Source: Mycobacterium sp. ITM-2016-00318 (GTDB taxonomy: Bacteria > Actinomycetota > Actinomycetes > Mycobacteriales > Mycobacteriaceae). From it: a stretch of DNA of 64,000 nucleotides. Position numbers and translations under genes: made by a program. How positions within the stretch are numbered: position 1 is the first letter of the stretch; each line of letters opens with the position of its first letter. This document shows positions 40,658-50,477 of the stretch, piece by piece. The notes beneath the pieces are model-generated. The model ran no database searches. It saw only the letters and a list, made by a program, of their open reading frames with translations, and was not told where the DNA came from. The DNA lies in NCBI RefSeq assembly GCF_002968285.2, contig NZ_CP134400.1, positions 4,836,001 through 4,900,000 on the forward strand. Direction: 5' to 3'.

Positions 40658-41416
40658 ATGGTCTCCGTCGACCTCAACGCTGACCTTGGGGAAAGCTTCG
40701 GGACATGGCAGCTCGGCGACGATGACGCCATGCTCGGCCTTGTCACCAGCGCCAACGTCGCATGCGGATTCCACGCCGGCGACCCGGCCACCCTGCGCCA
40801 CAGCTGCGAGGAGGCTGCGCGCAACGGTGTGCGGATCGGCGCGCAGGTCGGCTACCGCGATCTGGCCGGGTTCGGCAGGAGGTTCATCGACATCGCGTCC
40901 GGCGACCTGATCGCCGACGTGATCTACCAGATCGGCGCGCTGCAGGCGCTCGCGCACGTCGCCGGTTCGTCGGTCACCTACGTGAAACCCCACGGGGCGC
41001 TGTACAACACGATCGTCAACAACCACGACCAGGCCCGCGCCGTCGCCGAAGCCGTACACGCGGTCGACCCGGAGTTACCGGTGTTGGGACTGGCCGGATC
41101 GGTGTTCTTCGCCGAAGCGGAGCGGCTCGGCCTGCGCACCGTGCCCGAAGCGTTCGCCGACCGGTCGTACCGACCCGACGGGCAGTTGGTGTCCCGGCGC
41201 GAGCGTAACGCCGTCCTGCACGATCCCGCCGAGATCGCCGACCGCGTGTCATCGATGGTGCAGTCGGGGCGGGTCGTCGCGGTCGACGGGTCGACCATTC
41301 CGATCACGGTCGAATCCGTTTGCGTACACGGTGATTCGCCGGGAGCGGTTCAGATCGCCACCGCCGTGCGGAACCGTCTCGTCGGCGACGGGGTCGAGCT
41401 GGCGGCGTTCGTCTGA
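40658..41416 (+). CDS. pxpA: PxpA (LamB/YcsF family), 5-oxoprolinase subunit A
   Basis: A 252-residue LamB/YcsF family protein with LNADLGESFGTWQLGDD at residues 6-22, ANVACGFHAGDP near residue 33 and VKPHGALYN near residue 110. PxpA works with PxpB and PxpC in ATP-dependent opening of 5-oxoproline to glutamate. Neither pxpB nor pxpC lies beside it, which is unusual. The MBL-fold gene overlaps the pxpA stop (TGATG), so these two may be coupled instead. Confidence 0.88.
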   Translation: MVSVDLNADLGESFGTWQLGDDDAMLGLVTSANVACGFHAGDPATLRHSCEEAARNGVRIGAQVGYRDLAGFGRRFIDIASGDLIADVIYQIGALQALAHVAGSSVTYVKPHGALYNTIVNNHDQARAVAEAVHAVDPELPVLGLAGSVFFAEAERLGLRTVPEAFADRSYRPDGQLVSRRERNAVLHDPAEIADRVSSMVQSGRVVAVDGSTIPITVESVCVHGDSPGAVQIATAVRNRLVGDGVELAAFV

Positions 41417-42336
41417 TGCGCCTCAAGCCGGGCCGACCGGATCTGAACGACTACGAACGGTATTTCGATACGCCGGAGGCCTCAGCCGACGCCCCGTTGA
41501 CCGTGACCTGGGCGGGCGTCACCACACTGCTCGTCGACGACGGCTCTTCGGCGCTGATGACAGACGGCTTCTTCTCCCGGCCCGGCCTTGCCGCGGTTGG
41601 CTTGCGAGAGATCGCCCCGTCGGCCCCGCGGATCGACGGCTGCCTCGAACGGTTGGGGGTCGACCGGCTCGAGGCCGTGCTGCCGGTGCACACCCATTTC
41701 GACCACGCGATGGACTCGGCCGTCGTGGCCGAGCGCACGGGGGCGCGGATCGTCGGCGGTGAGTCGGCGGCACAGGTGGGCATCGGCGGCGGCCTTCCAG
41801 ACGACCGCGTCATCGTCGCGACGCCGGGCCATCCCGTCGCAATCGGGGCCTACGAGGTGACGTTGCTGAAGGCGGAACACTGTCCGCCCGACCGCTTCCC
41901 GGGTGCGATCGACACGCCCGTGCGGCCGCCGGTGAGAGCGTCAGCGTACAAGTGCGGTGAAGCCTGGTCGACGCTGGTGCATCACCGGCCGTCGGACCGT
42001 CGGCTGTTGATCGTCGGGAGCGCAGGCTTTGTCCGCGGAGCACTCAACGGATACCGCGCCGAGGTGGTCTATCTCGGCATCGGCCAGCTTGGTGTGCAGC
42101 CCGAGCGGTATCTGATCGATTACTGGAACGAGACGGTGCGAGCCGTTGACGCACGCCGCATCGTGCTGATCCATTGGGACGACTTCTTCCGGCCGCTCAC
42201 CAAGCCGCTGCGCGCGCTGCCCTATGCCGCCGACGACCTCGACGTGTCGATGCGGGTGCTGGCCGCGCTCGCCGAGCACGACGGCATTCCGCTGCACCTG
42301 CCAACGCTGTGGCAGCGCGCTGACCCGTGGAGCTGA
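41416..42336 (+). CDS. MBL-fold metallohydrolase, Rv3577-like
   Basis: A 306-residue metallo-beta-lactamase-fold protein. The metal motif HTHFDHAMD is near residue 93, a later His is in KAEHCPPD and HWDDFF comes near residue 255. N-terminal residues up to about 30 lack a signal peptide. Hydrolase activity on an unknown substrate is inferred. The orthologue Rv3577 also precedes arsB2. The start overlaps pxpA by one base; the end overlaps arsB2 by ten. Confidence 0.8.
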   Translation: MRLKPGRPDLNDYERYFDTPEASADAPLTVTWAGVTTLLVDDGSSALMTDGFFSRPGLAAVGLREIAPSAPRIDGCLERLGVDRLEAVLPVHTHFDHAMDSAVVAERTGARIVGGESAAQVGIGGGLPDDRVIVATPGHPVAIGAYEVTLLKAEHCPPDRFPGAIDTPVRPPVRASAYKCGEAWSTLVHHRPSDRRLLIVGSAGFVRGALNGYRAEVVYLGIGQLGVQPERYLIDYWNETVRAVDARRIVLIHWDDFFRPLTKPLRALPYAADDLDVSMRVLAALAEHDGIPLHLPTLWQRADPWS

Positions 42337-43586
42337 CGCTCGCGCTCGTCGCACTGGCCATCGTGCTGGTGTTCGCGATGGTCAAGCCACGCGGATGGCC
42401 GGAGGCCATCGCAGCGTTGCCTGCAGCCGGGTTGCTGATCGCGTTCGGCGTCGTGCCGTTGCAGGAGGCGGCGAATGAAGTCGGGCAGCTGCTTCCGGTT
42501 GTCCTGTTCCTGGCCGCCGTACTGGTGCTGGCGCAGTTGTGCGACGACGAGGGACTCTTCCGGGCCGCAGGAGCGGCGATGGCCAGGGCGGCCAACGGGC
42601 ACGGCACACGCCTGCTGGTGCGGGTGTTCGTCATCGGTGCGGTGACGACGGCTGTCCTGAGCCTCGACGCGACCGTCGTGCTGCTGACGCCCGTGGTGCT
42701 CGCGACGGCGCGCGCGCTGCGCGTTCCTGCCGCGCCGCACGCCTACGCCACCGCACACCTGGCCAACACCGCGTCGCTGCTTCTGCCGGTGTCCAACCTC
42801 ACCAATCTGCTGGCGTTCAGCGCCGCCGGTCTGTCGTTCGTCGATTTCACTGCGGTGATGGCGCCTTCCTGGCTGGCAGCTATCGCTATCGAATTCGTTT
42901 TGCTGCGTTGGCTTTTCGTGCGAGACCTCGCTGTCGAGCCTGACCCTGAGCCGGCCACCGATCCGGTGCAGGTTCCTGTCTTCGTGCTGGTGGTGCTCGG
43001 GCTGACCCTGATCGGGTTCGCCGCCACCTCACTGCTCGGCCTCTCACCGGCGTGGGCCGCGCTCGCAGGCGTCGTCGTGCTCGGCGTGCGTGCATTGGCC
43101 CGACGGGAAACGTCGGTGGCCCGCATCGCATCGGCGGCCGACGTGCCGTTCCTGGTGTTCGTGCTGTGCCTCGGCGTGGTCGTCCACGGGTTGATGCTGC
43201 ACGGCCTCGAGTCTGCGATGCGCGGTGTGCTGCCCGACGGCGACTCGCTCCTCGCGCTGCTCGCAATCGCCGCCGTCGCTGCGGTCCTGTCCAATGTCGT
43301 CAACAATCTGCCCGCGACGCTCGTGCTGCTGCCGTTGGTCGCGGCATCCGGACCGGCCGCCGTGCTGGCGATGCTGCTGGGCGTCAACATCGGGCCCAAT
43401 CTGACCTACGTCGGCTCGCTGGCCAATCTGCTGTGGCGCAGCGTCGTTCGCCGCGACATCCCCGCAGGCTTCCGCGATTTCAGCCGCATCGGTCTGATCA
43501 CCACACCGGTCACGCTGGTCGCGGCGGTACTTGGGCTATGGGCCGGCATCGAGGTACGCCCAGACGCGATGCACTGGATACGGTAG
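42327..43586 (+). CDS. arsB2: ArsB2-like ion transporter (SLC13/ArsB superfamily)
   Basis: A 419-residue integral membrane protein with about eleven helices. Conserved stretches are SLDATVVLLTPVVLATA (about residues 112-128), LPVSNLTNLLAF, and NVVNNLPATLVLLPL, the twin Asn-rich motifs of the ArsB/NhaD/SLC13 group. The M. tuberculosis orthologue Rv3578 is named arsB2, but there is no arsenate reductase or ArsR here. Anion or arsenite export is only a possibility. The start is GTG at 42327 within the MBL gene. Confidence 0.8.
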   Translation: MELTLALVALAIVLVFAMVKPRGWPEAIAALPAAGLLIAFGVVPLQEAANEVGQLLPVVLFLAAVLVLAQLCDDEGLFRAAGAAMARAANGHGTRLLVRVFVIGAVTTAVLSLDATVVLLTPVVLATARALRVPAAPHAYATAHLANTASLLLPVSNLTNLLAFSAAGLSFVDFTAVMAPSWLAAIAIEFVLLRWLFVRDLAVEPDPEPATDPVQVPVFVLVVLGLTLIGFAATSLLGLSPAWAALAGVVVLGVRALARRETSVARIASAADVPFLVFVLCLGVVVHGLMLHGLESAMRGVLPDGDSLLALLAIAAVAAVLSNVVNNLPATLVLLPLVAASGPAAVLAMLLGVNIGPNLTYVGSLANLLWRSVVRRDIPAGFRDFSRIGLITTPVTLVAAVLGLWAGIEVRPDAMHWIR

Positions 43587-43617
43587 GGCTAGCGCCCGGC
43601 CGCAGTACGCTCATGCT

Positions 43618-45162
43618 GTGCCGGAAACGTCGTACGCACCCTGCGGCGATATCAGCCTGGCGTATCAGGTGTTCGGCGACGGGCCTGTCGAGCTGGTTTG
43701 GGCTGGGTCGTTCACCAGCCACGTCGAGCTGTATTGGACTATGCCCGAATTCGGGTCCCTTATGGAGAAGCTGGGCACGTTCGCTCGCGTCCTCTTGTTC
43801 GACAAGGCCGGGGTGGGGCTGTCGGACCCCGTCCCAAGAATTCGCACGCTCGACGAACGAGCGGCCGAGATCGAGGCTGTCATGGATGCCGTGGGCTTCG
43901 GGAAGGCCGCCCTTCTTGGTGTCAGCGAGGGCGGCCCGGCTGCCATCCTCTTCGCCGCAACGCGACCGGAACGAACGCGGGCGTTGATCCTCACCGGTAC
44001 GACGTCGTACTCCTTCGCAGACGGCTGGGATGACCTCGAGCGCGACCCGGCCGAGCTGCGGGCGCGCCTCGTACGCGAGCTGGGTGAGGACTACACGCCG
44101 TCGACGGAGTGGCTCGCCCGCTGGCAGGGTTGGTGCCGCGCCGTCTTCTCGTCATGGGGCAGCGGCGAGGCACTCAAGTCAGTCATTTCTGGTGCCCGCT
44201 CGACCCGCCTGCTCGGAATGTTGGAGCGCATGTGCGCCAGCCCGGGTATGGCGCGGGCGACGCTCGAAGCGGGATACCGGATCGATGTCAGGCCGATCCT
44301 GCCGACGATCACTGTGCCGACACTCGTCCTCCATGCCCGCGACGATCCCGCCATTCCGGTGCAGTCGGGCCGGTACCTCGGCGACCACATTCCCGGCGCG
44401 CGCATGGTTGAGCTCGATGGCGCGGACCATGCGCCGTGGTTCACCGAGCCGGACAGGATCGCGACCGAGATTGAGGAGTTACTGACCGGCAGCCATGCCG
44501 CGCCATCTCTGTCACGTCGCGCTCTGCGTACCGTGTTGTTCACCGACATGGTCGCCTCGACGCAACACGCGACGGCGACCGGCGACGAGCGGTGGCGCGC
44601 GGTGTTGGACCGGTTCGATGAGATCACCGCGGAGCTCACGCAACGATTCGGCGGCACGGTGGTGGAGAGCACGGGTGACGGCCACCTGATCACGTTCGAC
44701 GGCCCAACGCAGGCGATCCGCTGCGCCGAGGCCTTGCGCGCTGACGTCGAGGCCCTGGGCATCAAGATCCGCATAGGTATCCACACCGGCGAGTGCGAAC
44801 TGCGCGACAACCACATCGGCGGGATCGCCGTACACATCGCGGCGCGGATCTGCGGCCAGGCCGGCCCCGGGGAAATCCTCGTCTCGCGCACCGTGCGTGA
44901 CCTGGTCGTCGGGTCGGGCACCGGGTTCGAGGACCGCGGCAGCGTCGAGCTGCGCGGGGTACCCGGCACCTGGCAACTCCTGGCGGTCGATCGCGAAGGC
45001 CCGCGGGCGGGATCGGCCGAGGCGGACCTGGTATCAACGCCGACCCCCGGCCCTCGGGCCGTGATGCGCCGCTCGGACCGCGCCATGGCGGCGATGGCCA
45101 GGCGCACACCGTGGATTCTTCGCGGGATGACCCGCCTCACCGAGGCCACCGGCCGCAGATGA
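43618..45162 (+). CDS. Alpha/beta hydrolase-adenylate cyclase fusion (Rv1900c/LipJ-like)
   Basis: A 514-residue fusion. Residues 1-280 form an alpha/beta hydrolase with a complete triad: nucleophile in GVSEGG near residue 103, Asp in HARDDPAIP, His in DGADHAPW. Residues about 300-465 form a class III nucleotide cyclase with metal Asp residues in VLFTDMVAST and STGDGHLITF and the later HTGECELRDNHIGG...AARI. A C-terminal tail of about 50 residues follows. The same two-domain order occurs in Rv1900c. The enzyme probably makes cAMP and the hydrolase domain may sense or process a lipid (inference). The start is GTG at 43618. Confidence 0.85.
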   Translation: MPETSYAPCGDISLAYQVFGDGPVELVWAGSFTSHVELYWTMPEFGSLMEKLGTFARVLLFDKAGVGLSDPVPRIRTLDERAAEIEAVMDAVGFGKAALLGVSEGGPAAILFAATRPERTRALILTGTTSYSFADGWDDLERDPAELRARLVRELGEDYTPSTEWLARWQGWCRAVFSSWGSGEALKSVISGARSTRLLGMLERMCASPGMARATLEAGYRIDVRPILPTITVPTLVLHARDDPAIPVQSGRYLGDHIPGARMVELDGADHAPWFTEPDRIATEIEELLTGSHAAPSLSRRALRTVLFTDMVASTQHATATGDERWRAVLDRFDEITAELTQRFGGTVVESTGDGHLITFDGPTQAIRCAEALRADVEALGIKIRIGIHTGECELRDNHIGGIAVHIAARICGQAGPGEILVSRTVRDLVVGSGTGFEDRGSVELRGVPGTWQLLAVDREGPRAGSAEADLVSTPTPGPRAVMRRSDRAMAAMARRTPWILRGMTRLTEATGRR

Positions 45163-45198
45163 ACAGAGATACGTTGAGCCGCAACGCGGTTTAGAGCC

Positions 45199-45571
45199 TC
45201 ACATCGGTGGCGGGACCGACAGCTCGCCGACGGCACCATCACCTGGAATAGCCCGACCGGGCACGCCTTTGAGTTCGCGGGCGCCGCGCTGGTCGAACTC
45301 CAGCCCCGACCCGATCATCAGATCACGCAGCGTGCTCGACACCAGGACCTCGTTCGGTCCGGCCAGCGCGCTCACCCGCGCACCGATGTACACGCCGATC
45401 CCGCCGATGTCGTCACCGCGCACCTCGCACTCGCCGGTGTGCACCCGCGCGCACCTGGATGCCCAACGCCTGCACCGCATCACGGATCGCCGTCGCAGCG
45501 CGGATCACCCGCTGTGGCGGCAAGATGCGGCGGATGCTCCGGGCCGAAGCTCACCAGCTTGACTCAGGTGG
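45199..45571 (-). pseudogene. Decayed adenylate cyclase domain remnant
   Basis: The minus strand encodes a class III cyclase fragment resembling the intact neighbour: [37 protein letters not shown] and [12 protein letters not shown] frame break sits near 45450. Upstream residues [20 protein letters not shown] are in another frame, and restoring two bases before the HTGE codons would join them. A further break appears near 45520, and the frame is cut off at the end of rlmB. The N-terminal hydrolase domain and the metal-binding part of the cyclase are gone, so it cannot be active. It occupies the whole gap between the intact cyclase and rlmB. Confidence 0.8.
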
Positions 45572-45572
45572 T

Positions 45573-46514
45573 CTAGCCCCGTCGCTGGCGTGCGATCTCG
45601 GCGAGCACCACGCCTGCGGCCACCGATGCGTTGAGCGACTCCGTCGGCCCTGCCATCGGGATCGACACCACCGCATCGCAGTTCTCGCGCACCAATCGTG
45701 ACAGGCCCTTGCCCTCCGAGCCGACGACCAGAACGGTCGGGTCGGTGCCGTCCAGGTCGTCGAGCGTGGTGTCGCTGTCGGCGTCTAGGCCGACCACCTG
45801 GAGCCCGGCGTCGTGCCAACTGTTCAGTGTGCGATTGAGATTCGTCGCCCTTGCGACGGGCAGCCTGGCGGCGGCGCCCGCGCTGGTGCGCCATGCGACG
45901 GCGGTGACCGACGCCGAACGTCGCTGCGGAATTAGCACCCCGTGGCCGCCGAACCCCGCGACCGAGCGCACGATCGCGCCGAGATTGCGCGGGTCGGAGA
46001 TGTTGTCCAGCGCGACCAGCAACGCAGGCGCACTGTCAGACAGCGCGGCGGCGAGCAGGTCGTCGGGGTGCATGTACTGATACGGCGGGACCTGTAGCCC
46101 GATCCCTTGGTGCAGCCCGTTGCTGCTGATGCGGTCGAGATCGCTGCGCGGCACTTCGAGGATCGAGATGCCTGCATCGGCTGCGCGCCTTACCGATTCG
46201 GTCAGGCGTTCGTCGGCGTCCGCACCCAACGCCACGTAGAGCGCCGTGGCGGGCACACCGGCGCGGAGGCATTCCAGTACCGGATTGCGGCCGAGCACCA
46301 CCTCGGTGTCGTCGGTGCGCCTGGGCTGGCTGCGCTGCTGTTGTGCGGCTTTCTTCGCGCGCTTCGCGGCGGGATGGTTGGGTCGCAAATGGGCCGGCGG
46401 GGTCGCCCCCCTGCCCTCGAGGCCGCGCCGACGGACGCCGCCAGACCCGACCTTCGGGCCCTTCTTGGTGCCGGCCTTGCGTATCGCGCCCCGGCGTTGT
46501 GAGTTCCCGGCCAT
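45573..46514 (-). CDS. rlmB: RlmB, 23S rRNA (guanosine 2'-O) methyltransferase
   Basis: A 313-residue SpoU-class methyltransferase. The basic N-terminus is rich in Arg, Lys and Gly, followed by [15 protein letters not shown]. Knot motifs are [14 protein letters not shown] (about residues 168-181), [10 protein letters not shown], and [15 protein letters not shown]. It methylates the 2'-hydroxyl of a conserved 23S rRNA guanosine. It is last in the carD-ispD-ispF-cysS-rlmB run, seven bases after cysS. The same order is found around Rv3579c. Confidence 0.92.
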   Translation of the reverse strand: MAGNSQRRGAIRKAGTKKGPKVGSGGVRRRGLEGRGATPPAHLRPNHPAAKRAKKAAQQQRSQPRRTDDTEVVLGRNPVLECLRAGVPATALYVALGADADERLTESVRRAADAGISILEVPRSDLDRISSNGLHQGIGLQVPPYQYMHPDDLLAAALSDSAPALLVALDNISDPRNLGAIVRSVAGFGGHGVLIPQRRSASVTAVAWRTSAGAAARLPVARATNLNRTLNSWHDAGLQVVGLDADSDTTLDDLDGTDPTVLVVGSEGKGLSRLVRENCDAVVSIPMAGPTESLNASVAAGVVLAEIARQRRG

Positions 46515-46521
46515 CGACTTC

Positions 46522-47916
46522 TCAGTTCCCGTTCAGCAGCGTCCACTGCGGTCCGTCGGCGGTGTCGGTGACTTCGACGCCTGCCTTCTTGAGCCGATCC
46601 CTGATCGCGTCGGCCTCCGCCCAGTCTCGGCGTTCACGGGCATCCTGACGTCGTTGAATCTCGGCGTGTACCAGCACGTCGACGGCCGCCAGCGCGGCGG
46701 ACGTCTCGTCGCGTGACTCCCAGCGCTCGTTGAGCGGATCGCAGCCGAGGATGTCCATCATGGCGCGGATCGAGCCCGCGCGAGCCATCGCCGTCTCGTG
46801 GTCCCCTGCCTCGAGCGCCCGGTTGCCTTCGGCGCGTGCAGCGTGCACCTCCGCAAGCGCGATCGGCACCGAGAGGTCGTCGTCGAGCGCGGCCGCGAAC
46901 GCCGGTGTCCACTCGCCGGATTCGACGGCGCCGACGCGGTTGCGGACGCGATGCAGGAAGTCTTCGATGCCGGTGTAGGCCTTCGCCGCGTCCTGCAGCG
47001 CGGTCTCGGAGAACTCCAGCATCGACCGGTAATGCGCGCTGCCCAGGTAGTAGCGCAACTCGGCGGGCCGGACCCGTTGCAGCACAGCGGGAATGGCGAG
47101 TACGTTGCCCAGCGACTTGCTCATCTTCTCGCCGCCCATGGTGACCCAGCCGTTGTGCAACCACAAGCGTGCGAACCGGTCACCGGCCGCCTCGGCCTGC
47201 GCGATCTCGTTTTCGTGATGCGGGAAGATCAGATCCATTCCGCCCGCGTGGATGTCGAACTCTGGGCCAAGGTATGCCTCGCACATCGCGACGCATTCGG
47301 TGTGCCAGCCGGGTCTGCCGCGGCCCCACGGAGTCGGCCAGGACGGCTCGCCCGGCTTCTCGCCCTTCCACAGGGTGAAGTCGCGTTGGTCGCGCTTGCC
47401 GGTGGCGGTGCCCTCACCCTGGTGCACATCGTCGATCTTGTGGCCGGACAACTTGCCGTACCCGGCCAGGCTCAGCACGTCGAAATACACGTCGCCGCCT
47501 GCGGCGTAGGCGTGCTCGCCGTCGATCAACCGCTCGATCAGCTCGATGATCTGCGTGATGTGGCCCGTCGCGCGCGGCTCAGCCGACGGCGGCAGTACCC
47601 CCAGCGCGTCGTAGGCGGCCGCAAACGCCCGCTCGAAGGTGGCGGCCCACTCCCACCACGGCCTGCCCGCGTCGGCGGCCTTGTTGAGGATCTTGTCGTC
47701 GATGTCGGTGACGTTGCGGATGAACGCGACGTCGTAGCCCTTGGCCGTCAGCCAGCGGCGCAGCACGTCGAACGCCACCCCGCTGCGGACGTGGCCGATG
47801 TGCGGCAGCCCCTGGACAGTGGCGCCACAGAGGTAGATGGACGCGTGGCCGTCGCGCACCGGCACGAATTCACGGACAGCGCCCGCCATCGTGTCGTACA
47901 GCCGCAGATCGGTCAC
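46522..47916 (-). CDS. cysS: CysS, cysteinyl-tRNA synthetase
   Basis: A 464-residue class I synthetase with the zinc Cys in [19 protein letters not shown] (HIGH motif near residue 36) and [11 protein letters not shown] (KMSKS near residue 265). It charges tRNA-Cys in the cytoplasm. The GTG at 47916 is 19 bases after the ispF stop and gives the usual N-terminus TDLRLYDT; the frame up to 47985 would overlap ispF. Confidence 0.94.
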   Translation of the reverse strand: MTDLRLYDTMAGAVREFVPVRDGHASIYLCGATVQGLPHIGHVRSGVAFDVLRRWLTAKGYDVAFIRNVTDIDDKILNKAADAGRPWWEWAATFERAFAAAYDALGVLPPSAEPRATGHITQIIELIERLIDGEHAYAAGGDVYFDVLSLAGYGKLSGHKIDDVHQGEGTATGKRDQRDFTLWKGEKPGEPSWPTPWGRGRPGWHTECVAMCEAYLGPEFDIHAGGMDLIFPHHENEIAQAEAAGDRFARLWLHNGWVTMGGEKMSKSLGNVLAIPAVLQRVRPAELRYYLGSAHYRSMLEFSETALQDAAKAYTGIEDFLHRVRNRVGAVESGEWTPAFAAALDDDLSVPIALAEVHAARAEGNRALEAGDHETAMARAGSIRAMMDILGCDPLNERWESRDETSAALAAVDVLVHAEIQRRQDARERRDWAEADAIRDRLKKAGVEVTDTADGPQWTLLNGN

Positions 47917-47935
47917 GACGGGCCAGCTTACCGGC

Positions 47936-48412
47936 CTATTCGGCGTCGACCACCAAAGCGGTGGCGATGGCGGCCAATCCCTCACCGCGTCCCGTCAGCC
48001 CAAGGCCGTCCGTCGTCGTCGCCGAGACCGACACCGGAGCGTCCACGAGATCCGAGAGCACCTGCTGCGCCTCGACCCGTCGCGGCCCCACCTTCGGCCT
48101 GTTTCCGATCACCTGGACGGCGGCGTTACCCACGCGGTAGCCCTCGGCGCGCACCAGTGCGTGCACATGGCGCAGCATGTCTGCGCCGCTGACGCCGGCC
48201 CAGCGCGGATCGTCGGTGCCGAACACGCCGCCGATGTCGCCGAGTCCTGCCGCGCTGAGCAGGGCGTCGCACAGCGCGTGGGCCGCCACGTCGCCGTCGG
48301 AGTGCCCCGCGCAGCCGTCGGCGCCCTCGAAGAGCAAGCCGAGCAGCCAGCACGGCCTTCCCGCTTCGATCGGGTGCACATCGGTGCCGACACCGACCCT
48401 CGGCGTGCTCAC
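47936..48412 (-). CDS. ispF: IspF, MECDP synthase (MEP pathway)
   Basis: A 158-residue trimeric-type 2-C-methyl-D-erythritol 2,4-cyclodiphosphate synthase. Zinc ligands are in GTDVHPI (residues 9-15) and [29 protein letters not shown] is near the C-terminus. It makes the cyclodiphosphate of the isoprenoid pathway from the IspE product. The start is GTG, and the ispD stop overlaps it by 4 bases (GTGA). Confidence 0.94.
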   Translation of the reverse strand: MSTPRVGVGTDVHPIEAGRPCWLLGLLFEGADGCAGHSDGDVAAHALCDALLSAAGLGDIGGVFGTDDPRWAGVSGADMLRHVHALVRAEGYRVGNAAVQVIGNRPKVGPRRVEAQQVLSDLVDAPVSVSATTTDGLGLTGRGEGLAAIATALVVDAE

Positions 48413-49074
48413 GTGGTCGTCCGAAGGAGCGCCTCGGCGAGCAGAAGGTCGTTCGGCGTGGTGATCTTGAACGCCAGGGGGTCGCCGGCGACCACCTGAA
48501 CCGGCGCGCCGGTGGCCTCGACGGCCGCGGCATCGTCGGTGAAGCCGCCTGCGGCCGCCCGCTCGTAGGCCCGCCGCAGCAGCTCGGTTTGAAAGCCCTG
48601 TGGGGTCTGCACGGCGCGCAGGCCGGATCGCTCAGGCGTGCCGAGCACGACGCCATTGGCGTCGACCGCCTTGATGGTGTCGCTGACCGGCAGCGCAGGC
48701 ACAACAGCCGGATGACCCGACTTCAGGGCAGCCACGACTCGCGCGATCAGCGCGGGCGGGGTGAGGGCCCTGGCGGCGTCGTGGACGAGGACGAACTCCG
48801 CATCTCCGACGGCGGCCAGAGCCAGCCTGACGGACTCCGTGCGATCCGCTCCGCCCGCGACGATGACGGCATCACCGCCGAAGACCAGTTTGGCCTGATC
48901 GGTACGTTTGGGCGGCACGGCGACGACGACGCTGTCGACGACGCCGGAGTTACGCAGGCCCTCGAGGGCATGCTCCAACATCGGGCGACCGCCCAGATTG
49001 ACGAATGCCTTCGGCGCGCCGGCAGCTAACCGCTCCCCCAACCCGGCGGCGGGGACGACGGCAACCGTGCTCAT
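48409..49074 (-). CDS. ispD: IspD, CDP-ME synthase (MEP pathway)
   Basis: A 221-residue cytidylyltransferase. The nucleotide-binding Gly-rich segment is [17 protein letters not shown] (residues 8-24), followed by HDAARALT and residues around [10 protein letters not shown]. It couples MEP to CTP. It stands three bases after carD and overlaps ispF, so two adjacent MEP steps are cotranscribed with the RNA polymerase-binding CarD. Confidence 0.94.
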   Translation of the reverse strand: MSTVAVVPAAGLGERLAAGAPKAFVNLGGRPMLEHALEGLRNSGVVDSVVVAVPPKRTDQAKLVFGGDAVIVAGGADRTESVRLALAAVGDAEFVLVHDAARALTPPALIARVVAALKSGHPAVVPALPVSDTIKAVDANGVVLGTPERSGLRAVQTPQGFQTELLRRAYERAAAGGFTDDAAAVEATGAPVQVVAGDPLAFKITTPNDLLLAEALLRTTT

Positions 49075-49077
49075 GCG

Positions 49078-49635
<558 letters not shown>

Positions 49636-49850
49636 TCAGGGGCACCGCAGGTGAAGACTAGGGGTTGACAGGGCGACGAAACCGTGCAAGGCGGCGACGC
49701 CTCAGCGACCACCGCGCGGCCCCTCTCACGTGCCTGTGGATGGTTTCTCGCAAACCCGAGCCGATGACCTGCAACACCTCAGCTACCGCCGTCAACCGCC
49801 ACCTACTACTGTGCATAGTCGAACAGGTCGGCCGAGCAGGAGGCATCTGG

Positions 49851-50444
49851 GTGAACCGCTTCAAATCGCGCAGTTCTGCCGTCACCGTGGCGCTGGCCGC
49901 GTGCGGGCTTGCCGCCGCTGCCACCCTGTCTGGCTGCAGCGCGGGGCAGGTCTCCCAGACCGCGGCCCAGGACGCCGCGGTCAACGGCACCGCAGCAACG
50001 GTCGGCGACGTGACGCTCCGCAACGTCCACCTCCGAGCGCCGCAGAAAGGCGACTACGTCCAACCGGGCGGCGAGGTCGAGTTGCTGTTCGTCGCGTCCA
50101 ACGATTCACCGGACACCGCCGACAAGTTGACCTCGATCACCTCTGACTTCGGCACCGTGGCGCTGACCGGCGACACGACGCTTCCCGCGATGGACGTCCT
50201 GGTGGTCGGCGAGCCCGACGGCCAGATCGCCGCTCTCGAGCAGGCCGAGAGATCCGACGCGGCCAAGGCCATGGTGAACATCAGCAAGCCGATCACCAAC
50301 GGCTTGACTTATGACTTCACGTTCAATTTCGAGAAGGCAGGCCAGACGACGGTGCCGGTGCCGATCTCCGCGGGTGAGTCGCCGCGCCGCGACGAGAAGG
50401 GCGAAGGCTCTCACGGAGGCGGCGACACGGGCGGTCACCAGTAG
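49851..50444 (+). CDS. lpqE: LpqE, lipoprotein
   Basis: A 197-residue lipoprotein. The signal peptide runs [20 protein letters not shown] and the lipobox LSGC is near residue 28. The mature domain has beta-rich segments [12 protein letters not shown] and [12 protein letters not shown] and a His/Gly-rich C-terminus ([11 protein letters not shown]). It is similar to copper-chaperone PCuAC-like or LpqE proteins, with no defined activity. AGGAGG at 49838-49843 supports the GTG at 49851. It is divergent from carD; the 284-base gap holds promoters and no further gene. Confidence 0.87.
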   Translation: MNRFKSRSSAVTVALAACGLAAAATLSGCSAGQVSQTAAQDAAVNGTAATVGDVTLRNVHLRAPQKGDYVQPGGEVELLFVASNDSPDTADKLTSITSDFGTVALTGDTTLPAMDVLVVGEPDGQIAALEQAERSDAAKAMVNISKPITNGLTYDFTFNFEKAGQTTVPVPISAGESPRRDEKGEGSHGGGDTGGHQ

Positions 50445-50477
50445 GGATCTGTCGGTGACGGGAGATACCGTCACACC

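Noticed and set aside
42327..43586. Arsenic-resistance operon
   Set aside because: Only the ArsB-like transporter is present, with no ArsR, ArsC or ArsA nearby; the orthologue's name is the only arsenic link.
46798..48192. 464-codon plus-strand frame opposite cysS and ispF
   Set aside because: Antisense shadow of two housekeeping genes with intact motifs.
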